The notes under the pieces were generated by a model. The model saw nothing but the letters and a program-made list of their open reading frames with translations, made no database searches and was not told where the DNA came from. Positions 1-8,660 of a stretch of DNA of 40,000 bases are shown here, piece by piece. The position numbers and the translations under genes are program-made. The stretch is from assembly GCA_022823625.1 (NCBI GenBank), contig JAJEHQ010000018.1, forward strand, positions 1 to 40,000. Direction: 5' to 3'. Numbering within the stretch: position 1 is the stretch's first letter; each line of letters begins with the position of its first letter. Origin of the DNA: Gammaproteobacteria bacterium (GTDB lineage: Bacteria > Pseudomonadota > Gammaproteobacteria > Arenicellales > JAJDZL01).

Positions 1-925
1 TGACGTTGTCTTTACCTTTGAGTGCCAATCTTGATCTTGCTTCATCAGGTGTCGCGACGTTGTGACCAAGTGACTCGATAATCGTACGAATTTTCGTGAC
101 CTGTTCGGCGTTTGACTTGGCCAACTCGCCTTTTCCAATCCAAAGACTATCTTCCAAGCCTACACGCAAGTTACCACCCATGGTGGCAGCCTGAGTAGCA
201 AACGGCATTTGGAATCTGCCAGCAGCCAAAACAGACCATTCGAAGTCATCTCCAAACAGTTTCTGAGCAATCGAGTGCATATGTGTCAGATTATCAGGGT
301 GTGGGCCGGCACCGCCCAAGATTCCAAATATCAGCTGAATAAAAAATGGCGGTTTGATCTTGCCTTTGTCAACAAAATAAGCCAGGTTATATAAGTGTCC
401 GAGATCATAGCATTCAAATTCAAATCGCGTTCCATGCCCCTCGCCTAATTCGTTCAGTGCATGTTCAATTGTCTTGAAGGTATTGGGAAATATGAAGTCT
501 CTTGTCATTTTCAGGAAAGGTTCTTCCCAGTCAAATTTCCAATCCGTGTACTTCTGCGCCATCGGAAAAATTCCGAAGTTTAACGATCCCATATTAAGCG
601 ATGCCATCTCCGGGCTGGCATGTTGCGCCGCAGCGAGACGCTCTTCAATCGTCATGCCAAGACCTCCTCCCGTGGATACATTCACGACCACATCGCTTCG
701 CTCCTTAATGACTGGCAGGAATTGCATAAATGTCTCAGGTCGATAATCCGGACGACCAACCTCCGGATCCCTGGCATGGAGGTGAACAATGGCTGCACCA
801 GCCTGTGCCGCTCCAATGGCTGCATCAGCAATCTGTGCCGGCGTGATTGGCAGATAGGGTGACATTGTTGGGGTATGTATCCCTCCTGTCACTGCGCAGG
901 TAATGATTACACTTTTGCTTGTCAA
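1..925 (-). CDS. Beta-keto acid cleavage enzyme (BKACE, DUF849), 3' end outside window
   Basis: BKACE enzymes condense a beta-keto acid with acetyl-CoA and release acetoacetate plus a new CoA thioester; family members act on dehydrocarnitine, 3-keto-5-aminohexanoate and similar substrates. Reading the minus strand, the N-terminus shows the family signature ITCAVTGGIHTP, followed by a TIM-barrel segment with IVHLHARDP, whose His pair binds zinc, then VNVSTGGG and later ASLNMGS and GGNLRVGLEDS. I place the start at a TTG at 925: it gives the usual short lead-in before ITCAVTG, and a TAA stop lies in frame about 40 bases upstream. The first ATG (866) would remove the conserved N-terminal strand. 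No strong Shine-Dalgarno site is visible. It is the last visible gene of the 3909-to-1 operon, and its neighbours suggest dehydrocarnitine or a related betaine keto acid as substrate (inference). The C-terminus is cut off by the window edge. Confidence 0.9.
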   Translation of the reverse strand, partial: MTSKSVIITCAVTGGIHTPTMSPYLPITPAQIADAAIGAAQAGAAIVHLHARDPEVGRPDYRPETFMQFLPVIKERSDVVVNVSTGGGLGMTIEERLAAAQHASPEMASLNMGSLNFGIFPMAQKYTDWKFDWEEPFLKMTRDFIFPNTFKTIEHALNELGEGHGTRFEFECYDLGHLYNLAYFVDKGKIKPPFFIQLIFGILGGAGPHPDNLTHMHSIAQKLFGDDFEWSVLAAGRFQMPFATQAATMGGNLRVGLEDSLWIGKGELAKSNAEQVTKIRTIIESLGHNVATPDEARSRLALKGKDNV

Positions 926-984
926 AACAGGTGTCCAGTAATGAGAGTTGAGTTAGATGTTGAAAAGCGGGTTTTTCGATTAGC

Positions 985-1764
985 TCACAAGCGCATCTGC
1001 TGTACTTGAGCACTCAGACCACCGTCGATGACCCACAACTGTCCAGAAGCATAGCGAGCCTCATCTGACGCCAGCCAGTTGACGAGATTGGCTATGTCTT
1101 CTGGCTGACCGTAAGTTCGCATCGGATGAATATTCCGGGCAGCCTGTCTTCGAATTTCTGAAGCTGAATTTTCCACTTCCGAATCTTCACGATTATCAAA
1201 AAAATTGGTTAACATCGGAGTATCTACATAGCCTGGGCAGACAGCGTTTACTCGAATTCCCTCCGGCCCGTGATCGCAGGCCATCGCTCGGGTCAATGCA
1301 TGAACGGCACCCTTGGTCGCACAGTAAGCCGCTAAGTCAGGATCAGCAATAAATCCATCATATGAACCAAAGTTTACTACGCTGGCACCTCTTGAATTTC
1401 GAAGCATGGGAAGGGCGTACTTGGATGTCAAAAATGTGCCGGTAACATTAATGGCAAAAATCCGATTCCATTCTTCCAGTGAGGTTTCCTCAATTGTTTT
1501 TTCAATTTCAATTCCTGCTGCATTGACCAGGATATCAAGCCGCTCCCACTCTTCACTCAATGCCCCAAAGAGTGAAGAAGCATGTTTTTCGCAAGTAACG
1601 TCATATTCCACGAATCGAATACTCTTTTTCGGTGCAATTCGTTGGACTAAATCTGCTGACACCACCATTGCACCTTCGCTAGCAAATCGACTGCAGATTG
1701 CCTGACCGATGCCTCCTTCACCGCCAGTAACAACTGCGGTTTTCCCCTCAAGCATTTGACTCAT
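985..1764 (-). CDS. Short-chain dehydrogenase/reductase (SDR)
   Basis: Classical SDR of about 259 residues that would oxidise or reduce a hydroxyl/keto group with NAD(P). Visible motifs are the cofactor loop TGGEGGIG (residues 13-20), NAAG near 81, and the catalytic Ser134 and Tyr147-x3-Lys151 (YCATK), followed by the usual PGYVDTPM segment. The start is set at the ATG at 1764 because GGAG lies about 9 bases upstream; a TTG at 1779 is the longer alternative. It lies 55 bases after the dehydrogenase gene and 59 before the BKACE gene, so it is probably co-transcribed. A plausible job in this operon is 3-hydroxybutyrate/acetoacetate interconversion, since BKACE releases acetoacetate, or oxidation of a hydroxylated betaine. 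This is inference; the substrate cannot be read from the sequence. Confidence 0.9.
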   Translation of the reverse strand: MSQMLEGKTAVVTGGEGGIGQAICSRFASEGAMVVSADLVQRIAPKKSIRFVEYDVTCEKHASSLFGALSEEWERLDILVNAAGIEIEKTIEETSLEEWNRIFAINVTGTFLTSKYALPMLRNSRGASVVNFGSYDGFIADPDLAAYCATKGAVHALTRAMACDHGPEGIRVNAVCPGYVDTPMLTNFFDNREDSEVENSASEIRRQAARNIHPMRTYGQPEDIANLVNWLASDEARYASGQLWVIDGGLSAQVQQMRL

Positions 1765-1819
1765 TTCCAGTTTCTCCAAATCAGCGAATTAGATGTTTTT
1801 GCAGTCACAGTCAGCTGGC

Positions 1820-2773
1820 TTACTGACTGCTCAATAGCTGCTTGCGGCTTTTGAGGAATTCCAAAATCAAAGCATCTCGTTCATCGGCTAATGAGTCAGT
1901 GTTTCGACCCGCCGCTGCATCATCAATACCTTTGACCAGCTCTTCAATCGTACTCTGGTCGATTTGCACATCCCCGAGAGTTCCCCACCAACGATGGAAG
2001 CTGTCCGAATAGCGCGAACAGAACTCACGCATACCACCCGAACCCGCGCCCAAATGAAACAACATGTGAGGTCCCATTGCAGCCCAACGCAGCCCAGGTC
2101 CCGCCCACATTGCTTTATCGACATCTTCAACTGAGGCGACTTCACTTCGCACCAAATGGATGGCCTCTTTCCACAGCGCGGCTTGCAGACGGTTGGCAAC
2201 ATGGGCCGGTACCTCTTTCTTGATCCGAATAGTGACTTTCCCTACACGCTCATAAAATTTTTCAGCCATGTCGAGCACGCCTTCTGCGGTATGGTCGTTC
2301 CCGAGCAACTCCACAAGCGGAATCAAATGAGGCGGGTTAAAAGGATGGCCCAAAATAAATCGACTCGGGTCTTCCCAACCTCTCTGCAGTTCTTTTAGCA
2401 TCAAACCAGAAGCGGAGGATGCCACAATTGATCTCGCAGATAACTCAGTTTCAATTTCACGATACAGAGCGAGCTTGGTCTCAATGCACTCGGGTACGTT
2501 CTCCTGAATGAAGTCGGCATCCTGTACGGCATCCGACGCACTATTGTGAAAGCTGGCACGGCGGCAGTCTCCCGAATCGGTCAAACCCAGTTGCTCAAGA
2601 GTCGGCCATGCGTTGCTCACATATGCGTCGACTCTCGCTTCGAAGTTATCTGTGATGTCGAAAACCTTTACCCGGAGTCCAGCTGCCAGGTACAAGGCTG
2701 TCCAACTTGCACCAATTACCCCTGCACCCAATACAGCAACCGTTTCGAACCGGTTGGCTGCGTCATTGTTCAT
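1820..2773 (-). CDS. 3-hydroxyacyl-CoA-dehydrogenase-fold enzyme, L-carnitine 3-dehydrogenase-like
   Basis: NAD-dependent dehydrogenase of 317 residues, close to the length of bacterial L-carnitine dehydrogenase (about 320). The N-terminal Rossmann domain has GAGVIG (residues 16-21) and an acidic end of beta-2 (VFDI), which indicates NAD. The middle carries QENVPE, the SSASGL segment and GHPFNPPHLIPLVE, where the His and Asn of the active site lie. The C-terminal helical domain has the GPGLRWAAMGP motif seen in carnitine dehydrogenases and lambda-crystallin-like enzymes. It would oxidise the 3-hydroxyl of carnitine to 3-dehydrocarnitine, the kind of substrate a BKACE cleaves. Its ATG overlaps the stop of the Rieske gene (ATGA), implying translational coupling. 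Other 3-hydroxy acids are possible substrates; the assignment rests on sequence resemblance plus neighbours. Confidence 0.85.
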   Translation of the reverse strand: MNNDAANRFETVAVLGAGVIGASWTALYLAAGLRVKVFDITDNFEARVDAYVSNAWPTLEQLGLTDSGDCRRASFHNSASDAVQDADFIQENVPECIETKLALYREIETELSARSIVASSASGLMLKELQRGWEDPSRFILGHPFNPPHLIPLVELLGNDHTAEGVLDMAEKFYERVGKVTIRIKKEVPAHVANRLQAALWKEAIHLVRSEVASVEDVDKAMWAGPGLRWAAMGPHMLFHLGAGSGGMREFCSRYSDSFHRWWGTLGDVQIDQSTIEELVKGIDDAAAGRNTDSLADERDALILEFLKSRKQLLSSQ

Positions 2774-3909
2774 GCTGTCTTTGCTTGTTCGTAAGCCTTT
2801 AGCAGAAGGCTGTGGAAATGATGAACGGCATGCTCGCTGAATCCACTGCCTTCGGGGTCCACTAGATAACGACCCTGTTCGAAAGCCGGCGTACGCATCC
2901 CACGCTGCACACTTTCTACGAGCGCGATGTCTTCGGGTTGTAGCACTTCATCTATGAATTTAATGGCTTCCGCTTCATCATCATTGGGCTGTGAAGTTTC
3001 GAGATAAAAATCAAAAACTTCATAGGTTTCAGTTTCGCTGACTGGATAGAAACGCCAAGCCATGAAATTACCTCGGCCTGGGTATCGCATTAGTGTCATG
3101 TTTGGCCAAAGGTACCACACCGCGTGATCCGTCACGCTAGCGTTCTCGATACTGTAGGCATTGTTATCGACGCTTTTGGCTTTGGCCATATGGCTTGAGT
3201 AGTATTCATGTGTTCTGACTTTGTAAGTTTGCATGTCAACAAGCGAGCAGAAATCGCGGTGCGCAACCGGACAATGATTACACTCGAGAAAGTTATCCAC
3301 CACCGCTTTCCAGTTCGCCCTTATTCGATAGGTCAATCGGTGAGCAAAGGTTAGATTGGCAATATCCGGCGCGAAATTTCTGATCTCATGTTCCAGATTA
3401 CCGGTTTGTTCTTTGAGTGAGGGTGCATCGGGGTCAAGATTGACGAAAACAAAGTGACAGAAGATCTCAAGTCGCACTGATGAAAGACAGATTTTGCCGA
3501 CATCAAAGTTCTCTAAATGTTCACTCCTTCGGGCTTTGAAAAGCGACCCGTCCAGGTTATAGACCCAGGCGTGATAGGGGCAGACAATTCGTTGTGTGCT
3601 CCCTTCGCCTTGTAGCAGTTCGTGAGCCCGGTGCTTACAAACATTGTAGAAAGCTTTGATTTCATCATCAGTCCGAACGGCAAAAATACTTTGGCCTTGA
3701 ATGTCAACAGTGACGAAGTCTCCAACTTTACTCAGTTTCTCTTCGTGGCAAACAAACTGCCAGCACTTCTGGAAAATCTGCTCCTTTTCGACTTCGAGAA
3801 AGTGAGGTTCGGTATAGCAAATTTTGTTGATTGAACTGGAGCGTTGAGGTACCGGATCAAATCCCTTTCTAAGAAAATTAAATTGCTGCTGACTTAGAAC
3901 TGCGCTCAT
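2770..3909 (-). CDS. Rieske non-heme iron oxygenase alpha subunit, carnitine/glycine-betaine monooxygenase type
   Basis: Oxygenase component of about 379 residues. The Rieske [2Fe-2S] ligands are Cys91-x-His93 (CKHRAH) and Cys110-x2-His113 (CPYHAW). The mononuclear iron triad is His212, His217 and Asp327 (QPEDIALVES). The residue that normally bridges the two centres, an Asp in most ring hydroxylases, is Glu209 here (NFLECNH); this Glu is characteristic of carnitine monooxygenase CntA and relatives acting on quaternary amines. The C-terminal SGFSEHAVHHFH stretch also resembles CntA. I use the ATG at 3909 because it gives the family length; an in-frame ATG at 4002 would add 31 residues unlike the family. 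No reductase partner (CntB/GbcB type) is in the window. With dehydrogenase and BKACE downstream, demethylation of the released glycine betaine is the likely role; direct attack on carnitine is an alternative. Confidence 0.9.
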   Translation of the reverse strand: MSAVLSQQQFNFLRKGFDPVPQRSSSINKICYTEPHFLEVEKEQIFQKCWQFVCHEEKLSKVGDFVTVDIQGQSIFAVRTDDEIKAFYNVCKHRAHELLQGEGSTQRIVCPYHAWVYNLDGSLFKARRSEHLENFDVGKICLSSVRLEIFCHFVFVNLDPDAPSLKEQTGNLEHEIRNFAPDIANLTFAHRLTYRIRANWKAVVDNFLECNHCPVAHRDFCSLVDMQTYKVRTHEYYSSHMAKAKSVDNNAYSIENASVTDHAVWYLWPNMTLMRYPGRGNFMAWRFYPVSETETYEVFDFYLETSQPNDDEAEAIKFIDEVLQPEDIALVESVQRGMRTPAFEQGRYLVDPEGSGFSEHAVHHFHSLLLKAYEQAKTA

Positions 3910-4504
3910 GAATGTTGGCAACCGCTTAATTGGTATGGCGAAAATATCAAATGCACAATATATCGCTGGAACCAATCCCTGTATATGGAATTTGTTTGAC
4001 ATTGTCGTGTACTTTATTGCGACAGACTTGTCTGAAGTTCCGCTGAATCACCGCTCCAGTCCTTGTGTATTGCGGATATGGCTGAAAGGGATGATTCAAC
4101 CGAGAAACACCTCAACCACGACAACGTAGATTGAGACAGAAACGTAGAGATTTGACTTTCTTTGACCTTTAGTCCCGCAGATCAACATGCATCGAGCCGG
4201 AAGTACCAGACTAGCAATCGATAACGAGATGATTGGGGGATGATTGATAATGCCAGGCAGACACGTGCCATTTGATACTCCGACTAACTGCGCTTAATTT
4301 CTTTACGGGTTACCTTCAAGTAAACATGGCCCGGCTGCGTTTGCTCAGACAGATTTCAGAGAGCCAGACACGCTGTTTGTTCGCAGTTTTCTATGCCAAT
4401 TTGCGCTTTTCGGAATTTCAACTAAATTGGCTATCGGAAATTGTTATAACTCAACTTGAACACACTGATTTATATTCATGAACCTCTTGAAGGAGAAATT
4501 CAAC
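3910..4504. promoter_or_regulatory. Divergent intergenic region between the Rieske operon and the TAXI-TRAP operon
   Basis: About 590 bases with no convincing gene, lying between two divergent operons and therefore expected to hold both promoters. It contains an interrupted palindrome CAGAC-TT-GTCTG (4023-4034) about 115 bases upstream of the Rieske start and a direct repeat ACGTAGA near 4124 and 4141. Either could be a regulator site, but I cannot assign one and found no consensus promoter. The TAXI gene has a clear ribosome binding site, GAAGGAGA, just before 4505. Confidence 0.4.
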
Positions 4505-5473
4505 ATGAAGAAAACACTAATAGCATTAGCATCTGCCTGCCTTGTAACTTTGGTTGGCGGCATCACGCCAGCACAAAGCCAACAGCAGTTCATCAGCATT
4601 GGCACGGGCGGCGTAACAGGTGTGTATTATCCAACTGGCGGAGCCATCTGCCGGCTTGTAAACAAGGACCGTAAAGAACACGGCATCCGTTGTTCTGCGG
4701 AATCAACCGGTGGTTCCATTTACAACATTAATACCATTCGCGCCGGTGAGCTTGAGTTTGGCGTCGCGCAATCTGATTGGCAGTATCACGCCTACCACGG
4801 ATCTTCAAAATTTGAAGAGCAAGGCGCGTTTGAAAATCTGCGTGCCGTTTTTTCTGTTCACCCAGAGCCCGTGACCATCATTGCGCATGATGATTCAGGT
4901 ATTGAGAACATCACTGATTTCAAAGGCAAGCGTGTAAATATCGGTAACCCCGGTTCCGGTACACGAGGAACCTGGGAAGTTATTGAAGAAGCACTTGGTT
5001 GGGAACGGAGTGACCTGAAACTGGCTGCAGAAATGAAATCTGCAGAAACCGGCCAGGCCGTTTGTGACAAGAAGATTGATGCGTACTTCTGGCTGGTTGG
5101 ACATCCGTCAGCCCTAACGCAGGAATCACTGTCAACATGCTCAGCACATCTGGTGCATGCAACGGGTGATGCGATCAATCAGTTGGTAGCGGACAACTCG
5201 TTTTATCGAACAGCGACAATTCCAGCTGGTATGTACAACAATGAAAACGACGTTCAAACATTTGGTGTTGGTGCGACTTTCGTAACCAGTGCTGATGTTC
5301 CTGCGGATGTTGTTTACATCGTTGTGAAAGCTGTCTTTGATAATTTTGACAATTTCAAGAAGCTGCATCCTGCGTTTGGCAATCTCAAGCCTGAGGAGAT
5401 GATCTCTGATTCCCTATCTGCACCGCTTCACGAAGGCGCGGAAAGATATTACAAGGAAAGAGGTTGGATGTAA
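4505..5473 (+). CDS. TAXI-family TRAP transporter solute-binding protein
   Basis: Periplasmic ligand receptor of 322 residues. It begins with a signal peptide (MKKTLIALASACLV, hydrophobic to about residue 24), followed by the TAXI-family opening FISIGTGGVTGVYYPTGG and the typical AESTGGS and GNPGSGTRGTWEV segments. The ATG at 4505 is chosen over 4478 because a strong GAAGGAGA lies about 8 bases upstream and the signal peptide then starts correctly. The fused permease gene follows after a stable hairpin. TAXI receptors bind glutamate or other small carboxylates in known cases. Here divergence from a carnitine/betaine-like catabolic operon suggests a zwitterionic amine or its breakdown product as ligand, which is inference only. 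Confidence 0.93.
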   Translation: MKKTLIALASACLVTLVGGITPAQSQQQFISIGTGGVTGVYYPTGGAICRLVNKDRKEHGIRCSAESTGGSIYNINTIRAGELEFGVAQSDWQYHAYHGSSKFEEQGAFENLRAVFSVHPEPVTIIAHDDSGIENITDFKGKRVNIGNPGSGTRGTWEVIEEALGWERSDLKLAAEMKSAETGQAVCDKKIDAYFWLVGHPSALTQESLSTCSAHLVHATGDAINQLVADNSFYRTATIPAGMYNNENDVQTFGVGATFVTSADVPADVVYIVVKAVFDNFDNFKKLHPAFGNLKPEEMISDSLSAPLHEGAERYYKERGWM

Positions 5474-5493
5474 AAACAATCTGTTTATATGAA

Positions 5494-5524
5494 GTTTGAG
5501 GGAGAGTGCACCTCTCCCTCAAAC
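5494..5524 (+). promoter_or_regulatory. Strong intercistronic hairpin between TAXI receptor and permease genes
   Basis: A perfect 13-base inverted repeat: GTTTGAGGGAGAG (5494-5506) pairs with CTCTCCCTCAAAC (5512-5524) across a 5-base loop TGCAC. It begins 20 bases after the receptor stop. No T-run follows, so it is not a classical terminator. Such hairpins after a binding-protein gene often protect the upstream mRNA, or partly block read-through, so that receptor is made in excess of permease; that role is inferred. Confidence 0.75.
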
Positions 5525-5564
5525 GCCTCCCCGCCTCCCTCTACATTCCGCAGGTGTAAGAACC

Positions 5565-8192
5565 ATGCCAGAAGAACAAACACCCGCTAAACCATCAGCT
5601 GAAGAACTCTTAGCCAATGTCGATACTGGTTCCCGTACCGCATTTGGTTGGCAGGGGAAAATGATTCTGGTGATTGCCTTCATATGGGCATTGTTCCAAA
5701 TCTATATTTCTTCCAACATTCCATTTTTTGTTACTGAAGTTACTGGGCTTCCGCTGGTAGTCACAAGCGCCAACGCGCGTTTGATCCATCTTGCATTTGC
5801 ATTTGTACTGGCGACGATGTCATTTCCACTGCTCAAGTCAAGTCCGAAAAATCATATCCCCTGGTACGATTGGATACTCATTGCATTAGGATTGATTTCC
5901 ACTCTATATATTGTGGTATTGAGGAATGAAATTGCAGTCCGAGCCGGCCTGCCCACCACTGGCGATTTGGTCATTTCGTCAATCGGCATGATTGTTTTGG
6001 CAATCACTGTATTTCGTGCTTTGGGACTGCCCTTACTGATCGTCGCATCCGTGTTCGTGTTTTATGTCTTTTTTGGTCATGCTGATTTTCTCCCAGAAAC
6101 GGTGCAATGGAAAGGCGCGTCATTTGGTAAAGCCATGTGGCACTACTGGATGCAGAATGAAGGTGTGTTTGGTGTTGCACTGGGGGTTTCTGCATCGCTC
6201 ATATTTCTATTTGTCTTATTTGGTTCGATCCTGGAAAAAACCGGCGCCGGAAATTATTTCATCAAAGTTGCATTCGCGTTACTTGGACACCTGAAAGGTG
6301 GTCCCGCCAAGGCTGCCGTGATGGCATCTGCATTGAGCGGGTTGTATTCCGGATCCTCTATTGCAAATACGGTTACGACAGGAACTTTTACCATCCCCCT
6401 GATGAAGCGAACTGGGCTGACTGCTGAAAAGGCCGGAGCGGTTGAAGTCGCTTCTTCCACCAACGGACAATTAACTCCACCGGTGATGGGTGCCGCAGCG
6501 TTTCTGATCGCTGAATTTACCGGCATCTCTTATACGGACATCATCAAACATGCCTTGGTTCCAGCACTGGTATCCTATATCGCACTGGTCTATATCGTTC
6601 ATCTTGAAGCCCTGAAACTGAATCTCAAGGGACTGCCGAAACCGCCGTCATCGTTAACATTCATGCGCAAAATCATTGGATTCCTGGGCGGATTCATTGG
6701 CATTGCAATTCTAGGTCTGATTGTCTATTACGGCATGGGTTGGATCAAGGTTGTTTTCCCGTCTGCGGCATTTACGATCGTCGTTATTTTGTGTTCAGCG
6801 GCCTACCTCTATCTGTTGTGGCTGTCTTCAAAACGACCAGATCTGGTAGTTGATGCACCTGACGCCCCGATCAAAGAACTGCCTCGTGCCGGCGAAACAA
6901 CAATCGTCGGACTCTATTACGTTATTCCGATTGTCATTCTGATCTGGTGTATTGTGCTTGAACGGTTGTCGCCTGCGTTTTCGGCGTTTTGGGCGATGAT
7001 TGCAATTACTGTCGTCGCATTGACTCAACACCCCATCAAGGCGTTCTTCAGAAAAACAGGTGATTTCGGTGCTGAATTTCGTAAGGGAGTAGTTGAATGG
7101 AAGGATGGTATGATTGCCGGGTCATCCAACATGGTGGCAATTGCGGTCGCCACAGGCGCTGCCGGAATTATTGTTGGTACCATTTCTTTGACAGGCGCTC
7201 ATCAGGTCGTTGGTGAATTTGTCGAATTTCTCTCAGGCGGAAGCCTGATTGCCATGCTGCTGCTGGTTGCAGTGATGAGTCTGATTCTTGGAATGGGATT
7301 ACCGACCACGGCAAATTACATTGTCGTGTCGTCATTGATGGCTCCGGTCATTCTGCTGTTAGGCGCACAGAATGGATTGGTTGTACCAGTGATTGCAGTG
7401 CACCTGTTTGTGTTTTACTTCGGGATTCTGGCGGACGATACACCACCGGTTGGGCTAGCGGCCTTTGCGGCTGCAGCCATCTCCAAAGGAGACCCGATCA
7501 AGACCGGAATTCAGGGATTTGCATACGATATTCGCACTGCATTACTGCCATTCCTGTTCATCTTTAATACCGATCTTTTGCTGATCGATGTATCGATTGG
7601 CAAGGCGTTTATTGTGTTTGTTGTGGCTGTCATCGCGATGATGCTTTTTGCTTCAGCGACACAGGGTTTCCTTCTCACGCGTAATCGGCTGTGGGAGTCG
7701 GCTGTGCTTTTGCTGGTTGCATTCACACTGTTTCGTCCAGGATACTGGCTAGATCAGCTTGACGAACCGTTCGAGAAAGTTGAACCAAGCAAAGTCTACC
7801 AGATTGTTGATGACATTCCTCAGGATGGGGTGATGACGATCGTTGTGAGTGGGCCCGATTTTGACTCAGGCGAGATTACCAGTACTACAGTTCTAATTCC
7901 GCTTGGTAATCTGCCGGAAGCAGAAAAACGATTAGACGCGGCCGGTTTGACTGTCATCTCAGAAGATGGGCAGATGAGAATTGAAGAACCATTTGTTGGC
8001 ACCGATCTGTTCATCAAAATAGGTGACTTGTTTGATTACTATGCAGACCAGCCGGTTGTCATTGATCACATTCAACAGCCTGCAGACCGTATGCCAAAAG
8101 AGGTGTTTTACATACCTGCAGTCTTAGTTCTAGCGGGTATTCTCCTGATTCAAAGACGACGAAAAAATCGGTTGGAAGCTGCTGCCGCTTAG
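5565..8192 (+). CDS. TRAP transporter fused permease (4TM+12TM) with C-terminal DUF3394 domain
   Basis: Inner-membrane protein of about 875 residues joining the small (DctQ-like) and large (DctM-like) TRAP subunits, the arrangement usual for TAXI systems. Many hydrophobic helices are seen. Large-subunit signatures include LFGSILEKTGAGNYF, ALSGLYSGSSIANTVTTG, the substrate/ion-site stretch SSTNGQLTPPVMGAAAF, and in the second half GMGLPTTANYI and ADDTPPVGLAAFAA. After about residue 720 comes a soluble DUF3394-type domain and a final membrane helix ending in basic residues. The ATG at 5565 is preferred; an in-frame start at 5496 would sit inside the hairpin and add a low-complexity tail. It would import the ligand delivered by the upstream TAXI receptor, driven by an ion gradient. 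Confidence 0.92.
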   Translation: MPEEQTPAKPSAEELLANVDTGSRTAFGWQGKMILVIAFIWALFQIYISSNIPFFVTEVTGLPLVVTSANARLIHLAFAFVLATMSFPLLKSSPKNHIPWYDWILIALGLISTLYIVVLRNEIAVRAGLPTTGDLVISSIGMIVLAITVFRALGLPLLIVASVFVFYVFFGHADFLPETVQWKGASFGKAMWHYWMQNEGVFGVALGVSASLIFLFVLFGSILEKTGAGNYFIKVAFALLGHLKGGPAKAAVMASALSGLYSGSSIANTVTTGTFTIPLMKRTGLTAEKAGAVEVASSTNGQLTPPVMGAAAFLIAEFTGISYTDIIKHALVPALVSYIALVYIVHLEALKLNLKGLPKPPSSLTFMRKIIGFLGGFIGIAILGLIVYYGMGWIKVVFPSAAFTIVVILCSAAYLYLLWLSSKRPDLVVDAPDAPIKELPRAGETTIVGLYYVIPIVILIWCIVLERLSPAFSAFWAMIAITVVALTQHPIKAFFRKTGDFGAEFRKGVVEWKDGMIAGSSNMVAIAVATGAAGIIVGTISLTGAHQVVGEFVEFLSGGSLIAMLLLVAVMSLILGMGLPTTANYIVVSSLMAPVILLLGAQNGLVVPVIAVHLFVFYFGILADDTPPVGLAAFAAAAISKGDPIKTGIQGFAYDIRTALLPFLFIFNTDLLLIDVSIGKAFIVFVVAVIAMMLFASATQGFLLTRNRLWESAVLLLVAFTLFRPGYWLDQLDEPFEKVEPSKVYQIVDDIPQDGVMTIVVSGPDFDSGEITSTTVLIPLGNLPEAEKRLDAAGLTVISEDGQMRIEEPFVGTDLFIKIGDLFDYYADQPVVIDHIQQPADRMPKEVFYIPAVLVLAGILLIQRRRKNRLEAAAA

Positions 8193-8217
8193 CATCAATC
8201 ACCAACCCATTTGTAAT

Positions 8218-8544
8218 ATGAATTTAAAGGTTTTTTACCTTGGCGCAGCTTTGCTGGGTACTATCGCACCTTGGTATTTTGTTGGTTCATTTTTCGCTGC
8301 CAACGGACTTGATCTGGTTGCTTTCATTTCTGGAGTCTTCGCGAACGGAGCAGCGGGTGGATTCGCCGCCGATGTAATCCTTTCGTTTGTTGTATTTCTA
8401 ATCTGGTCTTTCTATGATGCTCACCAGCATAAAGTCAGAAACTGGTGGCTCGTACTCCCGGCAGGATTCTGCGTTGGTTTGTCGTTAGCACTGCCTTTGT
8501 ATCTGTACCTTAGACACGATTGCGCGACAGGCAGTTCAGTCTGA
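8218..8544 (+). CDS. DUF2834 family small membrane protein
   Basis: A 108-residue protein with three to four hydrophobic helices and the DUF2834 features PWYFVGSFF, GGFAADVILSFVVFLIWSF and GLSLALPLYLYLR. It starts 25 bases after the TRAP permease stop and is probably the last gene of that operon. Function of the family is unknown. A truncated, diverged second copy of its 3' half lies at 9874-10062 beyond the toxin-antitoxin pair. A weak inverted repeat, TGACAC/GTGTCA (8548-8567), follows the stop. Confidence 0.85.
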   Translation: MNLKVFYLGAALLGTIAPWYFVGSFFAANGLDLVAFISGVFANGAAGGFAADVILSFVVFLIWSFYDAHQHKVRNWWLVLPAGFCVGLSLALPLYLYLRHDCATGSSV

Positions 8545-8660
8545 ATGTGACACCACTACCAGTGTCATGTCATATTTGAGATGACGTATCAGAATATTGT
8601 CTCTGCCTACTGATGGAATCCTAATGTTAATGGTAGAAACTTGGCATTTGTGGTATTCAA

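Noticed and set aside
4023..4034. Palindrome CAGAC-TT-GTCTG taken as a regulator operator
   Set aside because: Short, single copy and no adjacent regulator gene; kept only as a note in the intergenic entry.
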